Positions 54,480 through 64,000 of a stretch of DNA of 64,000 nt are shown here, piece after piece. Under the pieces are notes generated by a model. That model ran no database searches. It had not been told where the DNA came from and saw only the letters and a program-made list of their open reading frames with translations. The position numbers and the translations under genes are program-made. The stretch covers positions 151,342,071-151,406,070 of the forward strand of contig JAVGWX010000002.1 in NCBI GenBank assembly GCA_036924085.1, given 5' to 3'. Every line of letters starts with the position of its first letter. Position 1 is the stretch's first letter. The DNA comes from Ariolimax columbianus. Lineage: Eukaryota; Mollusca; Gastropoda; Stylommatophora; Arionidae.

Positions 54480-57400
54480 GGCTGGGGACAGCCAAAGGCT
54501 TAGGAGGGCATCCCTACTAAAACGCCTGTTGAAATCGGATGCACGGGGCCGCAGACCTAACAAAACAGTGCAACGTAAATCGCAGTATGATGACAGTACA
54601 AGCGATCAGAGAAACGTATGGCGCTCATCCTGTGGAGTCCCGCCAGGCAGCGATAGTGCCGGGCCTCACGCCTCGAAGGGGCCCACCCTTGACTACTGGT
54701 GGTCACGCACCCATGTGTAGTGGAGTCAATGCAAATGGCTATGGGGCAACTTTTATTGACCAAAAACTCAAGACCCTCAAAATACTACAGTGGAACGCAA
54801 AGAGTGTCGTTAACAAAAAGCTTTCCCTAACACATCACCTGCATGAAGGTAAGATTGACGTGGCATGTATCCAGGAAACGTACCTCAACAAAAACCATAA
54901 ATTCTAAATCAGAGGATACCAGACCTTCCGTCTCGATAGAAACGGTCACAAAGTAGGGGTCCTGATACTGACCCGAAACTGCATACCGAGTAGCGCGGTA
55001 TCTGTCAATCACACCGGACAAGCAGAAATTGTAGGAGTTGACATAATGGCTCAAGAGACGAAGCTCCGCATTTTCAATCTGTACGGACCACCAAATAAAT
55101 CCCTATCGCTCTCGAGTGTGGACGTCAAAGACTCAAACTGCATAGTAGTTGGAGACTTCATCAGCCACTCGGAGAGATAAGGATACTCGGACACAGACAG
55201 CAGAGGTGACGAAGTGGAAGATTGGGAGATAGACACAAATCTCTCCCTAATCAATAGGCCGGAGGATAGCCCTAGTTTCTATTCTAGAACATGGCATACC
55301 ACCTCGACTCCAAATTTGGCCTTCTCCACACAGGACATACACCATAAAATAGACCGCCAGGTGCTAAAGCAACTGGCAGGTAGCGACCACAGGCCGATCA
55401 GGCTATACATTGATATGGAAGTAGGCCCACAGGAAACAAAACCGCTACAACGTTGGAATTACAAACGAGCCGACTGGGACATATTTGCAATCCTGACAGA
55501 TGGGCTGTGTGAAACCATCAAGAACAAAAGGGGCACGACAACATCAGTACGGCACCTGAAGAGCATATGATAGCCAAATTAACAATGAGCGAAATAGAAG
55601 AGGCCATGAGAACATTGAAGAAAAGGAAATCTCCCGGAAAAGATGGGATAACAAACGAAATGCTGATGGGGCTGGGCCAAACAGCGAAGTGGAATCTGCT
55701 ATCGGTCCTGAACCAAAGCTGGAAAAGAGGAATTGTACCCCAGGCATGGAAAGACGCAGTACTGGTACCAGTACCAAAAAAAGGAAAGGATAAAACAAAT
55801 CCAAATAGATACAGGCCTATCAGCCTACTGAGCTGCGTCGGCAAACTGATGGAACCTATGATAAACACCAGACTGATGTGGCATCTGGAAGAAAAACAAA
55901 TACTAATTCCACAGCAAGCCGGCTTTAGACAGCACAGATCCACTGAGGACCAGGTCATCCTCATAGCCCAGGAAATAGAAGATGCCTACCAGACACAGAA
56001 GCACACACTAGCGGTTTCGGTTGACCTGGAAAAGGCATTTGACAAAGTCTGGAAAGATGGACTTAGAGTCAAGCTAAGAAGAAGTGATGTCTGTGGGAAA
56101 ATGTACAAGTGGATCAACCACTACCTCAAAAACAGAACGGCCAGAGTCCAAGTACAATGGCAGATGAGCAGAAAGGTGACACTCGAGCAGGGAGTACCCC
56201 AAGGGGGAGTAATATCACCCACGTTCTTCCTGGTGTATATAAACGTCATTACATAGAATATACAAAGAAGAATCCATAGATCAATGTTTGCAGACGATCT
56301 GGCTATGTGGACCTCTGAAAATAATCTCACCATAGCAAGAAATCGGATGCAGCAGGCCCTAATATCGCTGGAAGATTGGGCGAACTCATGGCTGGTCAAA
56401 ATAAAGGAGGAGAAAACCACATACACAATATTTTCGCTTTCAATCAAACCCCAAAAAACCAAGTTAAGTTTGAATGGCAAATTCCTGCAGCCAAACGACA
56501 ACCCAAAATATATGGGAATCACATTTGATCGGCGCATGACATGGAAAAGTCAGATCAAGAGAAAGCGAATGAGAGCCAGAGAAAGAATGGCGATCATGAG
56601 GAAACTTGCTGGCACAAGCTGTGGAGCAGACGAAAGCATACTAAAGAAACTGTACACTGGAAGAGTGAGACCAGTTCTCGAGTATGGCATTGCGGCATGG
56701 ACAACAGCAGCAAAGGCGAACTTCGATAAAGTTAGCAAACTTCAAAACCAAGCCATGGGAGTTATAACAGGAGGCATGAAGTCAACGCCAATTGTAGAAC
56801 TTGAAAAGATTACAAAACTGCAATCCATGACCGATAGAAGAGACTGCAGAGCCCAGCTGCAGTCAGAGAAACTCCGAAGACAGACCGACCATCCATTGCA
56901 CCAGAGACTAAACAATTTGGGAAATGGGAAACTAAAGCGGAGAAACTTTGCAGAAATAGCCAAAGCAAAGATGCACGAAGATCCCATAAACGCAATAACA
57001 ACACCAAAACCCATCACTGCTGTACGAAAACCTACCTGGAGGCAGGATATATTTCCAGAGGTGGTAGAAAATATACCAGGTAATTGAAACAAAAATGGCC
57101 AGACTGAAAAAGAAAGGAGAGATACTACCCTAAGCTTTATATCGGAAAACTACCCAAGCATAGACTGGATCCACGCATACACCGACGGTTCTGTAACAAA
57201 CACTACACAGAACGGAAGGGCAGGAGCATTCCTGAACCTACCAAATGGCAGAAAAATAACACTGTCATTCGCTACTGGTAAGTACACAAGCAATTTCAGA
57301 GCGGAGGCAGAGGCACTGAGGGCGGCAGTGGAAGAAATGGTGACACATAAAGAAAATGAAAGCCATATAGTCCTGCTTACAGATGCTCTCGCCGTAGTCA

Positions 57401-57993
57401 CAGCGCTAAAAAGCCAGAAAAACACTGAGCTTAATGACTTAAGAGCAGCACTCTGCAAACTGTGCCAGCAGTCCGCACCACAAAGGGTAGTGGTACAGTG
57501 GGTCCCATCACACTGCAACATCCAAGGCAACGAGGAGGCTGACAGACTGGCAAAAGAAGGTGCAAGACTACCACAAACAGATACTAGTATGACGAACGAA
57601 GAGTCAAAACGGTTTATCAAAACCAGATACATGACCAAATGGGGAACCGAACATACTGGTTACACCAAAGACGATGCCTATTACCAGTTGAACCGAAGAG
57701 AGCAGGTCGTTGTCTACAGACTTCGCACTGGCCACAATAGACTGAGGTACCACCTATTCAACAAATTGAAGATAGGTGGTACCGACGAATGCCCGTGCGG
57801 TACCGGTAAAATGACCGCTGAAAATCTGCTGCAGAACTGCCCGACATACGAGGATGAGAGAGAGCAGATGTGGCCATCACCAGTGGAACTGCAAGACAAG
57901 CTCTATGGCAGTGGCGACAGCCTCAGGATGACCGCCACTTTTTTTGAAAAAATAATGGTTACTGTCTGACTGCGTACGAAGAAGAAGAAGAAT
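54480..57993 (+). mobile_element. LINE-A copy 7, the longest copy (5' region, endonuclease, RT, RNase H, GAA tail)
   Basis: The order on the plus strand is a non-coding start of about 250 bp that resembles the SINE body, endonuclease (about 54749-55500), shortened linker, RT (55567-56560), thumb/connection (to 57087), RNase H (57130-57600), Cys-rich tail (to 57969) and a (GAA)5 tail at 57978-57992. No ORF1 was recognised upstream. The linker has lost about 490 bp compared with copies 1 and 3, at a short shared AAGAACAAAA. The 5' boundary is a judgement from the first family-like sequence. No target duplication was found. Confidence 0.9.
54749..57969 (+). pseudogene. LINE-A copy 7 ORF2 relic (EN-RT-RNase H)
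   Basis: Endonuclease: TLKILQWNAKSVVNKKLSLT with the catalytic Asn, DVACIQETYL with the Glu, GDFISHSER (the usual Asn is Ile), TPNLAF (usual Asp is Asn) and GSDHRPIRL. RT: GKDGITNEMLMGLGQTAK, QQAGFRQHRSTEDQVILIAQ, SVDLEKAFDKVWKDGLRVKL, GVPQGGVISPTFFLVYINV and FADDLAMW (56287). RNase H: HAYTDGSVTN, NFRAEAEALRAAVEEM, LLTDALAVV and NEEADRLAKEGA, all four acids kept. Stops interrupt the endonuclease (about 54905 and 55179), RT (about 56254) and connection (about 57085), and the linker deletion shifts the frame. From 57088 to 57969 the frame is open. Confidence 0.93.
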
Positions 57994-57995
57994 AC

Positions 57996-58345
57996 AGCTG
58001 CAGACAGACTAACAAAGTGTTGAAGAGCCTTTAAACAAACAGACTTCATCATCTGGAACATGAAGCCAAAACCATTATTGAAACCAATCGATAAAGTGAT
58101 AGTCAATGTTGCGAATTCCAATAATATGAGAGCCACTATGATTTAATTAAAGACGAGCAGAACATCTTTTTCAAGCAGAGAACTGGACATAACATACTTA
58201 AGAGTCATCTTTACAACAACATGAGGATTGGTACACATAACAGGTGTCCATTTTGAGAGCATAACATGACAGTGGAACACATCCAACATAGCTGCACCCT
58301 CACGCTGGCAGAGAGAGACAATACTGGCTTAGTGAAACACATACG
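57996..58345 (+). pseudogene. C-terminal relic of another RNase H LINE, split by LINE-A copy 7
   Basis: Directly after the GAA tail the text reads AADRLTKC (end of an RNase H, compare EADRLAKEG). Further on, EQNIFFKQRTGHNILKSHLY is followed by NNMRIGTHNRCPF, then MTVEHIQHSCTLTLAERDN. This matches RLRTGHNRLRYHLFNKLKIG...C-P-C-G...AEHLLQNCP of LINE-A but is clearly more diverged. The RNase H N-terminal part is not on this side, as expected if LINE-A inserted within it. Confidence 0.68.
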
Positions 58346-58430
58346 CTATTCACACAACAACAGCGTTACAGATAATGCTGGTCTCAGTAAGAGAATCCGG
58401 AACCTTGATCTGAGGATAAACGAAAAAGAA

Positions 58431-59335
58431 TGTGTAGCACATCCCCGTGTTTGCCCTAAGGTTTTCTAACTTAGAACATTATCACACTCATCCACATCAA
58501 TCAAGACCACACACTGCAAATAATATAGCACACGGCAGATGGCATATTTATTAAATAATACTCATACCAGAAAAAATGAGTAGTGAAATTACAAATACAT
58601 ATCATCTTAACTAAATTATTCCTATATTCTATATATGTTAATATAAATATTAACTAAAGCGGGAATTTTAAGCATTAGCTATTGATGGAATTCCCAACTA
58701 TCACAAAACCCGGTTCTATTGCCTACACACATCGCACACATCTATTAAGCTGCGTCCTCAACACACCTTATCAAAACTTCCTCACTCAAATCCCCTCAGG
58801 CGGGCGATCTGGACATACCTCGATCACAATGTGTCCTGCTTACAACATATATTCAGATAATCTATTAATACGAAACTCACACACCTGTTTGAGCGATCCT
58901 GTTCTATCACTAACATTCATACAACAGTCTATCAAGAGCTCATCTATCAAATCGGTGAGCTAAACGGACTCCTATCTACAGCCTCTCATTTGCTCTCCTC
59001 CCCATCCAGCCTATCTCATCCAGCCGCCCGAGCTAAACTTTGACTCTGTGTTATATACTCTGCAGCAGTGTCAGAGCTGACCAATGGATCTCAGAGAAAT
59101 GGCTTTGTTCAGTCGATATTGGAATGAAATACTTTGCACACCTGTCACTCATCTATAGCAGCAAGCTCCGCTACCATCCCGTCCGTCACTCATTCTCCCC
59201 CTACCCAAATCGGAACGCCAGTGGTCAGCTCCTACCTGTCCAGATTATTTGCCCCAACTCTGTTTTCCTTTGTTGAGACGGTGAGTGACCTAGCCACGCA
59301 TTCTATACCTTTGTTCTGAGTCGTCAACCACATCA
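58431..59335 (-). repeat. 3' LTR (complete)
   Basis: 905 bp, with TG at 58431 and CA at 59334-59335 on the plus strand, therefore TG...CA on either strand. The first 366 bp are shared with 63011-63376. The flanking bases on the outer side are AAGAA (58426-58430), the candidate target duplication, whose partner is outside the window. Confidence 0.78.
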
Positions 59336-59350
59336 CCCCCCCCCCCTAAA
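59336..59350 (-). other. polypurine tract of the LTR element
   Basis: On the minus strand TTTA then 11 G directly precede the TGATG start of the 3' LTR. This is the expected place of plus-strand DNA priming in LTR elements. Confidence 0.72.
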
Positions 59351-61285
59351 CTAGCTTGCTCGGCGGGAACTGTTACACTACCTCCCTAAACTACACACCG
59401 AAACATGGATGGTCATTTTTTTCATCTGCCAAATGACCACCATTTTCGTCACTGCTATCTAAAATGTAGACACCATTCCTGTTTACAACTCCACTCAAAT
59501 TGTACCTGCATCCAAAAAAAGCATAGTGACACTATTTTCGTCTTCACTAATCAAAATATAAATAACACTCCTGTTTACAACTTCACTCACGTCGAACATG
59601 CACAAAAGACAGGTCATTTGATACATACAAACTTTTTGTAATGTATACATAATCAATACAAACAGAATAAAAGCAATGTGGCTGGTCGTTTTTACAACAC
59701 AAGCCACCACTTTTAAATCGTTTTACATCAAACGCACCCAATTCTGTCCCTGCAGTACCTTTGGCTCATCAAAACTAAAAAAACACCTTAAGGAATTTTC
59801 CGAACTCATTGAGGTCAACATACCCCGCCCTGTATCCCGTGGATTCATCTAAGGACACGACCCCTCTTCATTGTTTCACTCAAACAGTTCAGGTCAATTT
59901 TCCCAGGCGGTCTCAATACACGCCTCTCCTTACGACCCATGGCCGAAGTCTCCCTTCACACTAACTCCCGTGAGGCCACGAACTTACGTGGGTTTATCCT
60001 CAGGCTAGTATCAGCGTCGCTCCTAACACATATCCCCTCTCAAAGAAAACAGCAACATTATTTTTGTTTCCCACAAAAACGCTTTTTGACAACACATGTC
60101 ATAGTGGATATTACATAATAATTTGCACACTCCAATTATTCAGCTTCTCACGTTATTCAGCTTATGATCAACGTAGTCTTCTCTTTTCCATCATGAAAGT
60201 AAGCTCTTTGTCCCAGCATGCTAGTTCTTGTTCTGCAACTCATGGTAGCTTCTGTTTGCGGAGGCCTACAGGCTGGATGAGCTACACTTGGCTGTAGATC
60301 AGTACCTAGATAATTGTATCAATTCCTGTAATCATGTTTACACAACAAAACAACAACAAAATAAATAAAAATGCAATTCATACTATGTCGAAACCCAAAA
60401 CCAAATACAAATGTCAAAATATGTGCACGCATACTTATGAAATCATTATTTCGTCCGTAAGTATCACATTTTGATACTTGTAAGGATATGTAATCATATT
60501 ATAAACAAACCAAACAACATATTTTTTTAAAATGCAAGTCATACCATTGTCAAAACCGAACAACCAAATATTGTCAAAGTATTAGTACGCATACACATGA
60601 CCAGGTGCTATCCATCTTTCACTCCTGCTAGTGCCTCACATCTCAGCACCTATTAATGCCCCTTTCAGCAGATACTAAGCTATGACTAAGCTCTATCTTA
60701 ATCAGATACAAACTACTGCTAACTATGTCTGAGTAAAAAACCGTCCAGCTGTCGAATTGCGTAATGCTGTAACCCTACCTCGTCCAGATGCAGTCTCTGT
60801 TAAAGTTGAATAGCTCCGTTAACTGTTCGCGTCTTTGTCACAGGAAACAAAACCGAGTGTTGTGATCTTACTAATTCACCGCTGTTTCCTCAGACTCCCC
60901 ACACCAAAGCCACATGGTCTTCCCAGACCAAAACATCACGTTCAGATGTTACCCAGAGTCGACGTAACATTACCTGGCACATCCCGTTACCCTGCATCTC
61001 CTGTCCGTTCCGCTGGTCGAAAATTCCCCTTTGATCTGGCCGTCCCTTGCAACACGTGGTACGTTCATTGTCTGGCGTATACTTCAAACAACGACTTCAA
61101 AAGAATTGTTAACATCTGGTCAATCCTTAATTCGTACCTACCCCCCCAATTATTCATATATCGGTGTAATTTATCTTACATGTCTTTGATTACCGTCAGA
61201 AATGCCACTATTATACGTTAACTGGAGTTTCAATGCTAGCCATACATATGTCATTACCATGTGTGTAAGTGTTACACGACTCTAC
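59351..61285. other. internal region of the LTR element without recognisable coding
   Basis: Local duplications lie at about 59430-59620 (two units about 94 bp apart, around CCTGTTTACAACT) and 60338-60600 (two units about 160 bp apart, around TGCAA(T/G)TCATAC). The frames at 60835-61221 (+) and 60890-61087 (-) are not family-like. No pol motif was found on either strand. Confidence 0.55.
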
Positions 61286-62923
61286 CTAATTCCATTTCTG
61301 AATTAAGGTAATTTCTCTGTTTTTGACTAGCGCCATTAAGCCTACTATCAAACGTTCCTTAGCAGTAATGCTTATTTCAGATGGACTCTGCGCTCCTTCG
61401 GATGTCTCTAATTGCAGGGCAGTTTCATCCTGTGAAAAGCCCAAGGCTGTTGTCTGGCCTGCTTGATCTACGGTTATTTGGTTCGTATCCACCGGGCCCC
61501 ATGTGGTGTTACGTACACTTACATCGTCCGCTACCTCAGCCTTCCGTCCATATGTATTAACAATTTGTGGGAAAGACGTTTCCCACTGTTCGTTTGACCG
61601 TTGGCTTATCTCGAACTGAGATCTGTTCATCTGTGCTTTGATAACTGGCTCGCTGTCCTGGCTGGGGTTAACCTGCCTTCTCCTTTTTTTGGTTTTCCTT
61701 AGAAAAGCTGTTCCTCTCTTCTTGGTTGCACGAGGGTTCTTGCACGGTGCATCCGTTTCGCATTCTAACTGTGCGTCATTCCCACTTCCTTCCTCGGTGG
61801 CCGAAGGGTTGTCCCTTCCTTCGGTCTGTTCGACCACCTCTCCCGCATGGCTAAGACCTGGGGTGGGTGAGTACGAAACCATAGCTGGCCGTACCACTAT
61901 TCTTCCTCCTGTCATTTCCTCTTTATCTAACGAATCTCCGTCTGTTCCCTTGCTCGAGTCTTCGTGGACTTCAACTAATGTTCTACCAGGCTTGACCACA
62001 AGTTCCTGGTAAACTTGGCCCCTTTCATCCGGCCCGACCGTGTTACCAGACGTAACGCGCTCTTTCTGAAAACTCGGGCTACAATGCCCGATGCTTGAAG
62101 GTTTCATCTGGACGTCTGAGCGAACGTTTGTCTCGTTTGCATTGCGTAACCTGCCATCCGTCCCTAACTTTTCTGGATGCACAAAACCTGTATCTCTTTC
62201 TTTCTGTCCATCCGTTCCACGCTCCAAGTCTCTTTGATAGCTCGTGCCCTGTTTCTCCATCTGCAACTTTGCAAATGGTCTCTCATTATGGGCTTAACAT
62301 CTGCCCGATTCAAACTTCTGCTTAACCATTTTCACACTCATTTGACTTGGCCTCTCTACCTGGGTCAAGCTCCTCCCCTTTTCGCCACCTCTGTTCAGCC
62401 GTCTATACACGTCCACCCTGAGATTTCCACCTCTGTCCCTCCACGAATCGGAATGTGGAAGTTCGTCGAGCTTCCTACCCCTCTGTCTCTTTCCAAAATT
62501 CTGGGCCGTGTTTACTTCTGTCATTTGTTTATTTCTTCTCTCCTTCCTAGCTGGTTTTGACGCCCTGTTTCCAAACTGTTGCAACAGCTGTTGCAGCTTC
62601 CATTGGAGGTCTATTTCCTGTCTTTCTAGCAGAATAACTCTGCTTGTTAGTTCTTTTAGCTGGTTTTGTAGTTGACTTTTGTCGTAGAACTTATCGCTCG
62701 TTATTTGGACTGTAGCTAATTCCATGAAAGACTTGTTTTTTGTCAAACAGTCATCTCTCCAGACAACGTTCGTATTCCGCAGAACATTTGGGCATCCAAT
62801 AGACAAATGTCCAAAAGCTAGACAATTATAACATTGTTTAACATTGTTTAACCTCGACGTGTTGAATAAACCAGTCTCCCTAACTACACACACACACTTA
62901 TATAAACCGCGACACGTGTTCAA
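61286..62923 (-). pseudogene. gag-like ORF with zinc knuckle and coiled coil, one internal stop
   Basis: One frame of about 546 codons is broken only by a TAA at 62294-62296; the text continues in the same frame on both sides. No ATG is evident at its upstream end: the frame runs back to a TAG at about 62945-62947, and 62921-62923 is TTG. Near the start lies CYNCLAFGHLSIGC (about 62833-62792), a C-x2-C-x4-H-x4-C zinc knuckle for nucleic acid binding. A predicted coiled coil (LQNQLKELTSRVILLERQEI onward, about 62670-62570) and a basic region follow. The second half is polar, with a basic patch (KKRGTAFLRKTKKRRRQ, about 61725-61670). A knuckle so near the start is unusual for gag, so a truncated LINE ORF1 is an alternative. 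No homolog was recognised. Confidence 0.6.
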
Positions 62924-63010
62924 TAGGCAAATAAAGATATGTAGCTACATATCCAACTGTATTTATAAAAGCTACCACGTCAATCCGTGGTCACGAACAC
63001 GAAATAATAA

Positions 63011-63376
63011 TGTGTAGCAGATCCCACTGTTTGCCCTAGGGTTATTCTAACTTAGAACATTATCGCACTCATCCACATCAATCATGGCCACACACAGCAA
63101 ATGACATAGCACACAGCAAATGGCATATTTATTATGTAATACTCATACCAGAAAAATGAGTAGTGAAATTACAAACACAATACAATACATATCATCTTAA
63201 CTAAATAAATATTATATTATATATATGTAAATATAAATATTAACTAAAGCGGAAATTTTAAGCATTAGCTATTGATGGAATCCCCAACTATCAAAAATCC
63301 CAGTTATATTGCCTACACACATCACACACATCTATTTAGCTGCGTCCTTAACACACCTTATCAAAACTTCCTCACT
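63011..63376 (-). repeat. 5' LTR (partial; interrupted by LINE-A copy 8)
   Basis: It aligns with 58431-58796 over exactly the same length, with scattered substitutions and small compensating indels, and ends in CTCACT where the TTC tail of LINE-A begins. In the other LTR the text continues CAAATCCC. Confidence 0.85.
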
Positions 63377-64000
63377 CTTCTTCTTCTTCTTATTTTTCGT
63401 ACGCAGTCAGACAGTAACCATTATTCTTTCGAAAAAAGCGGCGGTCATCCTGAGGCTGTCGCCACTGCCATAGAGCTTGTCTTGCAGTTCCACTGGTAAT
63501 GGCCACATCTGCTCTCTCTGATCCTCGTATGTCGGGCAGTTCTGCAGCAGATATTCAGCGGTCATTTTACCAGTACCGCACGGGCATTCGTCGGTACACC
63601 CTATCTTCAATTTGTTGAATAGGTGGTACCTCAGTCTGTTGTGGCCAGTGCGAAGTCTGAAGACAACGACCTGCTCTCTTCGGTTCAACTGGTAATAGGC
63701 ATCGTTTTTGGTGTAACCAGTATGTTCGGTTTCTCATTTGGTCATGTATCTGGCTTTATTAAGCCGTTTTGACTCTTCGTACGTCATACTGGTATCTGTT
63801 TGTGGTAGTCTTGCACCTTCTTTTGCCAGTCTGTCTGCCTCCTCGTTGCCTTGGATGTTGCAGTGTGACGGAACCCACTGTACCACTACCCTTTTTGGTG
63901 CTGACTGCTGGCACAGTTTGCAGAGTGCTGCTCTTAAGTCATTAAGCTCAGTGTTTTTCTGGCTTTTTAGCGCTGTGACTACGGCGAGAGCATCTGTCAG
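63377..64000 (-). mobile_element. LINE-A copy 8, 3' part, inserted in the LTR, runs off right edge
   Basis: It begins with TTC repeats (sense-strand GAA tail), then the CGTACGCAGTC 3' end shared with copies 2 and 7. The frame 63688-63407 carries LRTGHNRLRYHLFNKLKIG, CPCGTGKMTAEYLLQNCPTY and KLYGSGDSLRM. RNase H text (QWVPSHCNIQGNEEADRLAK) follows up to the edge. A single-base difference near 63700-63750 gives a stop between the two parts. It belongs to the younger group with copies 2 and 7. Confidence 0.94.
63407..64000 (-). pseudogene. RNase H and Cys-rich tail of LINE-A copy 8 (partial)
   Basis: The C-terminal frame is open at 63407-63688. The same frame upstream reads TKNDAYYQLNRREQVVVFRL and, beyond a stop in the Y-M-T-K-x-E-T-E-H-T block (TGG to TGA, about 63735), continues into the RNase H with LPQTDTSMTYEESKRL. 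The last catalytic Asp block NEEADRLAK is present at about 63830. The earlier acids lie at or beyond the edge. Confidence 0.85.

Larger units (their letters stand above)
58431..64000 (-). mobile_element. LTR retroelement with gag-like frame but no visible pol (5' LTR interrupted by LINE-A)
   Basis: Two direct repeats of 366 readable bp (58431-58796 and 63011-63376) match along their whole length with few gaps. The left one continues to 59335, giving a 905-bp LTR that starts TGTGTAG and ends ACATCA, next to a run of 11 C. On the minus strand this is a G-run polypurine tract followed by the 3' LTR. The right LTR is cut at 63377 by LINE-A copy 8 and runs out of the window. Between them (59336-63010) only a gag-like frame at 61286-62923 is readable. 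No protease, RT, RNase H or integrase motif was seen. A tRNA-type primer site starting TGG was not found beside the 5' LTR. Confidence 0.72.

Noticed and set aside
60835..61221. Possible pol remnant inside the LTR element
   Set aside because: No protease, RT, RNase H or integrase motif in this or any other frame of 59351-61285.

Overview
This is a eukaryotic, intergenic, transposon-filled window, most likely from a lophotrochozoan animal and probably a mollusc. The support is an AT-leaning sequence with no operons or bacterial gene layout, many decayed non-LTR retrotransposons (LINEs), a tRNA-headed SINE, a mariner relic, many micro- and minisatellites, and a metazoan-type 18S/28S rRNA pseudogene. 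I found no convincing host protein-coding gene, tRNA gene, CRISPR array or prokaryotic feature. Almost every open frame is a piece of a retroelement or a shadow of a simple repeat.

The dominant family, called LINE-A here, has an APE-type endonuclease, a reverse transcriptase with FADD, an RNase H domain, a C-terminal Cys-rich motif and a (GAA)n 3' tail. Eight pieces are present: 1-3030 (-), 23904-24761 (-), 35384-36953 (+), 36954-37468 (-), 43325-43977 (-), 44350-47011 (-), 54480-57993 (+) and 63377-64000 (-). Two of them have clear 12-bp target-site duplications. Distant RNase H LINE relatives lie at 9300-10560, 39530-40460, 42640-42800 and 57996-58345. RTE-like LINEs occupy 12276-14545 (-), 20830-27255 (+, split), 22834-26097 (+), 33605-34665 (+), 47580-48480 (-), and several orphan C-terminal stubs. 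A CR1/L2-like relic lies at 14930-17405 (-).

The 20.8-27.3 kb region is a three-level nest: RTE-B is split by RTE-C, which is split by a LINE-A fragment. RTE-C also carries a tenfold, in-frame 57-bp tandem expansion of a 19-residue reverse transcriptase segment. Two copies of a tRNA-derived SINE lie at about 19.9 kb and 38.7 kb, each with target-site duplications. A fragmentary 18S pseudogene joined to 28S 3' sequence lies at 52.0-53.7 kb, with the 18S-28S junction itself tandemly repeated. From 58431 to the right edge lies an LTR element on the minus strand: a 905-bp LTR with TG...CA ends, a G-run polypurine tract, one long gag-like frame with a zinc knuckle, no visible pol, and a second LTR interrupted by LINE-A.

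Nothing here forms a working pathway. The logic is that of a retrotransposon graveyard: autonomous LINEs could supply machinery to the SINE, and decaying LINE sequence repeatedly borders or contains tandem arrays. All assignments come from reading conserved motifs by eye. Family names beyond broad clade, and exact ends without target-site duplications, are approximate.
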